Shown piece after piece: positions 23,762 to 28,818 of a DNA stretch of 28,818 nt. Each line of letters begins with the position of its first letter. Within the stretch, counting starts at the first letter, position 1. The stretch comes from a bacterium. GTDB taxonomy: Bacteria > CSSED10-310 > JAJRTK01. Both the position numbers and the translations under genes were made by a program. Where the stretch lies: NCBI GenBank assembly GCA_024278345.1, contig JAJRTK010000130.1, positions 1 through 28,818 on the forward strand, in the 5' to 3' direction. A model generated the notes under the pieces. That model did no database searches. It had not been told where the DNA came from and worked only from the letters and a program-made list of their open reading frames with translations.

Positions 23762-25652
23762 CACGGCAACACCTCTTCCCGCTCCCCTTGAGCAAAATAT
23801 GGTAGGCACCGCTCCCGAGGCCAACCCATTCTTCCCATGTCAGGTCCGGCCACCGAACGCGGACCTTTTCCACGGCTCCACCTTTTCCCAGCCCCACCAC
23901 AACCCGCGGGTCCCTGGAAGAACAGTAGCTTCCACCAACTCTGACCCGCCGCCAGAGCGGAGGGGCGCCCTTCCTAAAAACGCCGAGCCTCGCCCCGATT
24001 GGCACGCGGCCAGGGCGCCCTTCCAACAGACGAAACCCGATCCATAGGTTCCGGTTTCCCAGTTGGTTCAAGAGCAAGCGCACCGGCCCCGCATTGTTGG
24101 CAATCAACACATCGACATCCCCATCGTTGTCAACATCGCCAAACGCGGCGCCGCGGCTCACGTCCGACAACCGAAAAGCAGGTCCCGCGCGGCGGCTCAC
24201 ATCCTTGAAACGCCCGTTTCCAAGATTCCGGTAGAGCTGGTTCACCTCGTGAAGTGGATAGGGGTCTCCCTTTTCCACCAGCTCGCGGATCACGCCCACA
24301 GCCCCGTTGGCCACCAACAGATCCAGCAGCGAATCGTTGTCGTAGTCGAACCATGCCACCCCAAAACCGGTCCGTGTCAAGCTACCCGCGGCCAACCCCG
24401 AAAGAGCCGTCCGGTCCTCGAAAAAACCGGCGCCATTGTTGACGTAAAGAGTATTTGTCTCCCGGGCCCAGTGGGTCATGAAGAGATCTTCGTCGCCATC
24501 GCCGTCAAAATCCCCGGCATCGACTCCCATGCTCGATTCGGCTTCACCGTCGGCATTAAAGGCACACCCGGTTTCAAGCGCCCTCTCCCTGAAGCTGCCG
24601 TCTCTTTGGTTGATCCACAAGAAGTTGGGAGTGTTGTCGTTGGCCACGTAGAGATCGGGCCACCCATCATCGTTGGCATCGACAGTCAAGACACCCAACC
24701 CCTTGCCCCGGGCGCCACCGACCCGGCTTGCGGCAGAGACGTCCTCGAACCGTCCAGCCCCCAGGTTCCGAAAAAGAGCGTCGCCCACCGCTTGGTAGTT
24801 GTTGGGGGAACAATAGCTTCGAGCGCCCCAGGAGGTGCGGCAGACCTGCCTCTCGTCGGGCCGGTAGCGAACGTAGTTGGCGACGTACAGATCCAGGTCG
24901 CCGTCTCGATCCATGTCAAAAAAGACCGCGCTGGCGCTCCACCGTGGATCATCGACTCCAGCCTCGGCTGTCACATCGCGAAACGTCCCGTCGCCGTTGT
25001 TCCTGAAAAGTTGATTGGGCCCGTCATTGGTCACGTAAAGATCCAGCCACCCATCGTTGTCGATGTCACCCACGGCAACCCCCATCCCGTAGCCCGTCGC
25101 CATGATCCCGCTCTCTCTTGTCACATCGGTAAACTTTAGAAGGGTCGTTCCATCCGTCTCGACTCGAAGGTCGTTGCGAAACAGTCGATCCCGGGGCGGC
25201 AATTCCCCCTTGGGCGGAATCCTTGCATCCGCGTAACTCTTCTTCTCCCCCAGGATGTTCCCCTGGACCAGGTAAACGTCCAGGTCGCCGTCCTTGTCAT
25301 AGTCGAATAAGGCAGCACCGGCACCCATATTCTCATTGAAATAGGATTCTCCGGACATCCCGTTGAAGTGGACGAAATCGAGCCCGACCGCGGCCGCCTT
25401 TTCCAGAAACCACGGACCTCCTCCTTGATCCCGCCCAATCTTCGTGTCATCCAAGAAAGACGTGGCTCCGCCGCCACCTGCAGTCCTGTCATTTTTCCTT
25501 GCCTCAGGATAGTTCAGAGCCTCTCCGCCACCCTCCAGATCCACCTTCTCTTTGGAGCAGCCATTCAAACCGCATCCCACACCGCCGGACAATACCAGCA
25601 CCAAGAGGGTCAGGCCCCCTCGCCAACGGATCGCCGTCTGCCTTTCCTTCAT
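23751..25652 (-). CDS. FG-GAP/VCBS seven-bladed propeller with ASPIC/UnbV C-terminus
   Basis: 633 residues. A hydrophobic signal (LTLLVLVLSGGVGC) is followed by cysteines, so it is exported, perhaps as a lipoprotein. Seven calcium-binding repeats of the DxDxDGxxD type can be counted: DYDKDGDLD, DIDNDGWLD, DMDRDGDLD, DANDDGWPD, DFDGDGDED, DYDNDSLLD and DVDNDGDVD. This fits a seven-bladed integrin-like propeller, and the sixth blade has Ser in place of the Gly. The C-terminal 100 residues (NRNLWIGFRLLEG, PIGARLGV, YCSSRDPRVVVGLG, RVRWPDLTWEEW) are the ASPIC/UnbV domain, as in CRTAC1-like proteins. ATG at 25652 has AGGAGG 5 bases upstream. First gene of a five-gene operon leading to a TPR lipoprotein, patatin, sulfatase-fold protein and gamma-glutamyltransferase. 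Ligand unknown; adhesion or surface binding is a guess from the fold. Confidence 0.92.
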   Translation of the reverse strand: MKERQTAIRWRGGLTLLVLVLSGGVGCGLNGCSKEKVDLEGGGEALNYPEARKNDRTAGGGGATSFLDDTKIGRDQGGGPWFLEKAAAVGLDFVHFNGMSGESYFNENMGAGAALFDYDKDGDLDVYLVQGNILGEKKSYADARIPPKGELPPRDRLFRNDLRVETDGTTLLKFTDVTRESGIMATGYGMGVAVGDIDNDGWLDLYVTNDGPNQLFRNNGDGTFRDVTAEAGVDDPRWSASAVFFDMDRDGDLDLYVANYVRYRPDERQVCRTSWGARSYCSPNNYQAVGDALFRNLGAGRFEDVSAASRVGGARGKGLGVLTVDANDDGWPDLYVANDNTPNFLWINQRDGSFRERALETGCAFNADGEAESSMGVDAGDFDGDGDEDLFMTHWARETNTLYVNNGAGFFEDRTALSGLAAGSLTRTGFGVAWFDYDNDSLLDLLVANGAVGVIRELVEKGDPYPLHEVNQLYRNLGNGRFKDVSRRAGPAFRLSDVSRGAAFGDVDNDGDVDVLIANNAGPVRLLLNQLGNRNLWIGFRLLEGRPGRVPIGARLGVFRKGAPPLWRRVRVGGSYCSSRDPRVVVGLGKGGAVEKVRVRWPDLTWEEWVGLGSGAYHILLKGSGKRCCRGEK

Positions 25653-25692
25653 CGAAGCCTCCTGGCCTTGCGAATTGGACTCGACTCAAGGA

Positions 25693-25721
25693 ATAATCCA
25701 ACTCTGATGCCGGTCTGACAA
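25693..25721 (-). promoter_or_regulatory. Candidate promoter for the ASPIC/TPR/patatin operon
   Basis: Read on the minus strand: TTGTCA (-35, one mismatch; plus positions 25716-25721), exactly 17 bases, then GATTAT (-10, four of six; 25693-25698). Transcription would start about 35 bases before the ATG at 25652. It is well placed, but it is a pattern match. Confidence 0.42.
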
Positions 25722-25763
25722 GACCACTTCTTGAGCCAGCCTGGCAAGACCAGGTAGAAAATC

Positions 25764-26491
25764 CATACTTCGGGCTCGGGAAAGAGCACGCTCCTGAACC
25801 TCATCGGCGGCCTCGATCACCCCGCCTCTGGCAAGCTCGTCGTCGCCGGGCAAGACCTGGGCAGCCTCAGTCAGGGAGATCTTAGCCGCTGGCGTGCTCG
25901 GAATGTGGCTTCATTTTTCAACTGTACAATCTGATTCCCGTTCTCAGCGCTTGGCGCAACGTGGAGCTCCCGCTCTTATTGACTCGACTCGGGGCTGGGG
26001 AGCGGCGCCAACGGGCCGAGCTCGCCCTTGACCTTGTGGGGCTTGGAGACAGAAAAAAACACCGGCCCAGTCAGCTTTCCGGTGGCCAGGAACAAAGAGT
26101 CGCCATCGCCAGGGCGATTGTCACCGATCCAAAGCTTTTGGTGGCGGACGAGCCCACCGGGGACTTGGACCGGGCGACGGGCGACGAGATCGGGACCTAT
26201 CAAATCCCCGCGTTTTTGCTTTACACTCTGCGGCGCCGCCCTGGTGGCACCGGCATCTTGCCGGTGGCCGGCTGGACGGGATTGACGGAATTGAACGGTG
26301 GGTTCCTTTCGTGCGTGGACTTGTCAACCGGATCTGATAGGTCCCACGAGATCCTTTCCCTTCTGCGCCGCCTCAACACGGAGCAGGGGAAGAGCATCAT
26401 CATGGTGACCCACGATCCCCACGGAGCGGCACAGGCAGACCGCGTGCTCTATCTTGACAGCGGCCGGCTCGTCGGGGAGCCCGAAGAATGA
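25764..26491 (+). pseudogene. Decayed ABC transporter ATPase (LolD/MacB type), interrupted by a MITE-like element
   Basis: Three lesions are visible. First, the gene begins inside Walker A: TSGSGKSTLLN from 25767 has an in-frame TAG at 25755-25757, and no sequence like the first 40 or so residues lies upstream. Second, the frame to about 25907 (LIGGLDHPASGK ... RWRARNV) must shift to continue as [20 protein letters not shown]; a single G seems lost near 25905-25908. Third, 162 bases are added at 26192-26353 between the D-loop (ADEPTGDLD) and the H-loop (IMVTHDP). Otherwise the Q-loop, signature [14 protein letters not shown] and Walker B are well conserved, so decay looks recent. An open frame from the GTG at 25961 to 26491 may be annotated as a protein but lacks Walker A. 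The family powers FtsX/MacB-type permeases, encoded just downstream; the TGA overlaps the next ATG as ATGA. Confidence 0.85.
26192..26345. mobile_element. 154-bp MITE-like element with terminal inverted repeats and 8-bp target duplication
   Basis: Ends are GGGACCTATCAAATCC (26192-26207) and GGATCTGATAGGTCCC (26330-26345), inverted repeats matching at 15 of 16 bases. The flanks are an exact 8-base direct repeat, ACGAGATC (26184-26191 and 26346-26353), as left by transposition. Near the middle is a perfect hairpin, CACCGGCA-tct-TGCCGGTG. There is no room for a transposase, so it must be mobilised in trans. Element plus duplication add 162 bases, exactly 54 codons, with no stop in the ATPase frame. 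Removing them rejoins ATGDEI to LSLLRRLN as in normal ATPases. I cannot name the parent IS family. Confidence 0.88.
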
Positions 26492-27459
26492 AGACCATCC
26501 CTTTGAGCTATCGGTCAAAGATTCTCTCCCTGCCCGGCGTCGAGCAGATCTCGGCAGCCGTCTGGTTCGGCGGAGTCTACAAGGAGCCGGAGAACTTCTT
26601 CTCCAGGATCGCCGTGGAAGTTGAACCGTTCTTGGAGATGTACCCGGAGTATCGGCTCACGCCCAAAGAGAAAAGTGACTTTCTCCGGGAAAAGGGCTCC
26701 TGCATCGTGGGGGAAGGCACGGCAAAAGCCTATGGGATGGCGCTCGGCCAGACCGTCCAGCTTCGTGGAGACATCTTTCCCGGCGCATGGGACTTCACCA
26801 TCCGCGGCATTTATACGACGGATCAGGAAGGCGTCGATAACACACAGATGTTCTTCCACTGGAGTGCCCTCAACGAACGCATCAAAGCCCAGATTGCCGA
26901 GATGACCGATTTTGTGGGGTGGTACTGGGTCAAGATCGCCGATCCCGGGAAAGCCGCTGAAATCTCCAGGCAGATCGACGACAACTTTGAGAACTCCAGC
27001 GCGCAAACCCGCACGGAAACGGAGGAGGCGTTCCTTCTGGGCTTCATTTCCATGATGGGCAATATCCAGTTCCTGTTGACTGTCATCGGGATCGCCGTTT
27101 TCGCCGCCATGACCATGGTAGCCATGAACACGATGATGATGTCGGCTAGAGAGCGGACGAATGAAATCGGAGTCCTCAAATCAATCGGCTTTACTGGTAC
27201 GAGCATCACGGGGCTCATCCTTGCCGAGGCCCTCTGGATCTCCGGGATGGGTTACGTTTTGGGAACGGTGGGAAGCCTGGGGCTGGAATCAGCTCTACGA
27301 CCCCTCCTCTCCGCCGTCGCACCCACCTTCTACATCCCCTTCCGCGCACGGGCGTTAGGCTTTGGCATCGCGCTCCTTATCGGGCTTGCCAGCGGCCTTC
27401 TTCCGGCAATTCGGGCCTCTAGGCTCAAGCCTGTGGACGCACTACGCACCGTGCAATGA
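26488..27459 (+). CDS. ABC transporter permease, N-terminally truncated (MacB/FtsX type)
   Basis: 323 residues. The sequence opens [20 protein letters not shown], which corresponds to the start of the periplasmic domain in full-length relatives; the cytoplasmic N-terminus and first membrane helix, about 60-70 residues, are missing. The rest is well kept: a periplasmic domain ([24 protein letters not shown]), then three helices (around [35 protein letters not shown], and [20 protein letters not shown]) with the FtsX-type [17 protein letters not shown] loop. The ATG overlaps the ATPase stop (ATGA) and has GGAG 8 bases upstream, so it could still be translated. With TM1 lost it probably cannot assemble a working exporter. 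It is best read as part of a decaying ABC operon. Confidence 0.8.
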   Translation: MKTIPLSYRSKILSLPGVEQISAAVWFGGVYKEPENFFSRIAVEVEPFLEMYPEYRLTPKEKSDFLREKGSCIVGEGTAKAYGMALGQTVQLRGDIFPGAWDFTIRGIYTTDQEGVDNTQMFFHWSALNERIKAQIAEMTDFVGWYWVKIADPGKAAEISRQIDDNFENSSAQTRTETEEAFLLGFISMMGNIQFLLTVIGIAVFAAMTMVAMNTMMMSARERTNEIGVLKSIGFTGTSITGLILAEALWISGMGYVLGTVGSLGLESALRPLLSAVAPTFYIPFRARALGFGIALLIGLASGLLPAIRASRLKPVDALRTVQ

Positions 27460-27470
27460 GGTGAAAGAGA

Positions 27471-28652
27471 ATGTCCCTTCCCATCGCTTACAGCCTGCTC
27501 AATCTGCGAGAACGCTCCACGGGCTCCATCATGACCGTGGGCGGAATTTCTCTGGTTGTCGCTACTTTTATCCTCATCTTGGCCCTTGCCGACGGATTTA
27601 CGAGGGTCCTGGCCAAAACCGGGTCGGAACGGAACGCCATCCTCCTCCGGGAAGGTTCGACCGCGGAACTCAACAGCTATATCAGCCGGAACCAGGCACG
27701 CCTCATCGCCGCCAGATCCGAGAACTTTACGGAAGTCTCAGCCAAGGGGCAGCCCCTTATCAGCCCTGAAATGCTGGTGATCATCAGCCAGCCGAAGAAA
27801 GGGGCTCCCAACCAGCCGGCCAACGTCAACGTGAGGGCTGTTTCTCCGCTCGCCAACGAGGTAAGGCCCGCCCTCAAGGTTACCAGCGGCCGCTGGTTCG
27901 AGCCGGGAAAAGGCGAGATCGTCGCTGGCTCCGCGCTGAGCCGCCGAGTGGCGGACCTGGAGCTGAACGGGACCATCCACTTCGCCAAACGGGATTGGAA
28001 GGTCGTGGGCATCTTCGAGGCCGGCGGAAGCTCGTTCGAATCGGAAATCATGGGTGATATCGAAGAGCTCCAGAATGCCTTCAACCGCGGTGACGGCTTC
28101 CAGTCCATGACCCTCCGCCTCAAACGGCTCGGAGATCTCGAAGCTCTCAAGGCGGAACTCCAGAAGGAAAAAGAGCTCAATCTGGCGGTCTACCGCGAAC
28201 AGAAATACTATCTCCAGCAAGCTGGAGCTCTCCGGACCTTCATCGTCGTCGTTGGCATTGTCATTTGCGGAATCATGGCCATCGGCGCCATGGCCGGGGC
28301 TCTCAACACAATGAGTGGCGCCTTGCTGAACCGGACGCGGGAGATCGGCACGTTGCGGGCCCTTGGCTTCTCTCGCACCGCGGTACTCCAATCTTTCATG
28401 ATCGAAATCCTGCTCCTTTCGGCCATAGGAGGAGTCGCCGGCTGTCTTCTCTCGCTGGCCTTCGACGGCATGGAAACCGGGACCATGAACTGGACAACCT
28501 TCTCCGAGCTCAGCTTCACTTTCCACGTGGACAAGATCCGCCATTTCGGTCTAGGACTGGCCTTCGCCCTGGGAATGGGCGGGCTCGGCGGCCTGATTCC
28601 CGCGGTTCGGGCGGCCAGAAGGAATATCACCACGGCCCTAAGACAGTTGTGA
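27471..28652 (+). CDS. ABC transporter permease, apparently intact (MacB/FtsX type)
   Basis: 393 residues, a normal length for the family. There is a cytoplasmic start, a first membrane helix near 20-42 (IMTVGGISLVVATFILILAL), then a MacB_PCD-like periplasmic domain (about 45-255). Three C-terminal helices follow, with the FtsX loop LNRTREIGTLRALGFSR and the ending LIPAVRAARRNITTALRQL. ATG has GAGGTG 7-8 bases upstream and lies 11 bases after the first permease. By family it should work with an ATPase and the other permease to move lipids, lipoproteins or small molecules out of the inner membrane. With the ATPase gene broken and its partner truncated, it is likely non-functional here unless another ATPase serves it. 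No frameshift or internal stop is seen. Confidence 0.88.
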   Translation: MSLPIAYSLLNLRERSTGSIMTVGGISLVVATFILILALADGFTRVLAKTGSERNAILLREGSTAELNSYISRNQARLIAARSENFTEVSAKGQPLISPEMLVIISQPKKGAPNQPANVNVRAVSPLANEVRPALKVTSGRWFEPGKGEIVAGSALSRRVADLELNGTIHFAKRDWKVVGIFEAGGSSFESEIMGDIEELQNAFNRGDGFQSMTLRLKRLGDLEALKAELQKEKELNLAVYREQKYYLQQAGALRTFIVVVGIVICGIMAIGAMAGALNTMSGALLNRTREIGTLRALGFSRTAVLQSFMIEILLLSAIGGVAGCLLSLAFDGMETGTMNWTTFSELSFTFHVDKIRHFGLGLAFALGMGGLGGLIPAVRAARRNITTALRQL

Positions 28653-28679
28653 GGCTCAAGATGCTGGATGCGGACCTGC

Positions 28680-28818
28680 GGCCTCGGTCATGGTACCGGC
28701 CACGGTTCAGATTTCAGACGCCGCCCCGGGGCTTCCAGCCCTGGAACCCGGCGGAGGCTCCGCCTCCGGACCTCCGCTGGGAGCGCCGCTCCCAGACCCA
28801 CGCCAGGGAGCCAGCTCC
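28680..28818. repeat. Palindrome-rich terminal repeat, right copy
   Basis: Bases 28680-28703 are the exact 24-base reverse complement of 111-134. Bases 28747-28818 equal 1-72 and again contain the hairpins (28750-28764, 28777-28795, and a third cut by the window end). Joined to the left end across the shared 72 bases, they give a unit of about 201 bases with perfect 24-base inverted ends and three internal hairpins. No coding potential. Confidence 0.8.

Noticed and set aside
25690-25860. Minus-strand open stretch ending in a plausible short protein tail (DRHQSWIIP) near 25700
   Set aside because: Most of it is antisense to the ATPase remnant, it has no start with a binding site, and it overlaps the likely operon promoter.
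25678-25990. Ten-base direct repeat gactcgactc at 25678-25687 and 25981-25990 around the truncated ATPase start
   Set aside because: It is short and simple in sequence and not positioned at a lesion boundary; chance is enough.
1-28818. The window as a complete circular plasmid or phage
   Set aside because: The 72-base end identity would allow a circle, but no replication, partition, structural or integrase gene is present, and the end sequence has the look of a multi-copy repeat.

Overview
The window is 28,818 bases of fairly GC-rich bacterial DNA, densely coded, with clear Shine-Dalgarno sites in front of most genes. Lipoprotein-type signals, a patatin, a gamma-glutamyltransferase and an ASPIC/UnbV propeller paired with a TPR lipoprotein suggest an uncultured Gram-negative soil or water bacterium. 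The repertoire recalls Acidobacteriota, NC10-like or PVC-like genomes, but nothing here fixes the phylum (no rRNA, tRNA or universal marker gene). No phage, plasmid replication, CRISPR or intact transposase gene is visible.

Layout. (1) Positions 1-283 hold a palindrome-rich repeat; its first 72 bases recur exactly as the last 72 bases of the window. (2) On the minus strand (284-7762) lie a very large GT-C/DUF2298 membrane protein ending in twelve NHL-type repeats and, upstream of it, a methyltransferase/GT2 fusion; together they look like lipid-linked sugar donor synthesis plus sugar transfer across the membrane. (3) Divergent from these on the plus strand is a 1198-residue Ser/Thr kinase-AAA-TPR regulator (7959-11555). 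It meets the next operon tail to tail with only 4 bases between stop codons. (4) A three-gene minus-strand operon (11560-15033) encodes an AMP-ligase homologue with a degenerate ATP loop and no C-terminal lysine, an LPG-synthase-type flippase, and a radical SAM/SPASM protein coupled through an ATGA overlap. (5) A 468-base stretch without a recognised gene, a small cupin gene, and an intergenic cluster of short repeats related to the left-end repeat follow. (6) A five-gene minus-strand operon (16026-25652) encodes an ASPIC/UnbV propeller, a TPR lipoprotein, a patatin phospholipase, a sulfatase-fold protein with Thr at the nucleophile site, and gamma-glutamyltransferase; this is a cell-envelope or periplasmic turnover set of unknown purpose. 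(7) On the plus strand at the right lies a decaying MacB-type ABC exporter. Its ATPase gene lacks its 5' end, has a one-base frameshift, and carries a 154-bp MITE-like element with terminal inverted repeats and an 8-bp target duplication. The first permease lacks its N-terminal membrane helix; the second permease looks intact. (8) The right edge is the other half of the terminal repeat.

The observations I rate highest are the in-frame MITE in a dying ABC ATPase gene, the composite palindromic repeat at both window ends, the degenerate AMP-ligase heading a flippase/radical SAM operon, and the GT-C/DUF2298/double-propeller giant. I did not find a clear new defence or mobile system.
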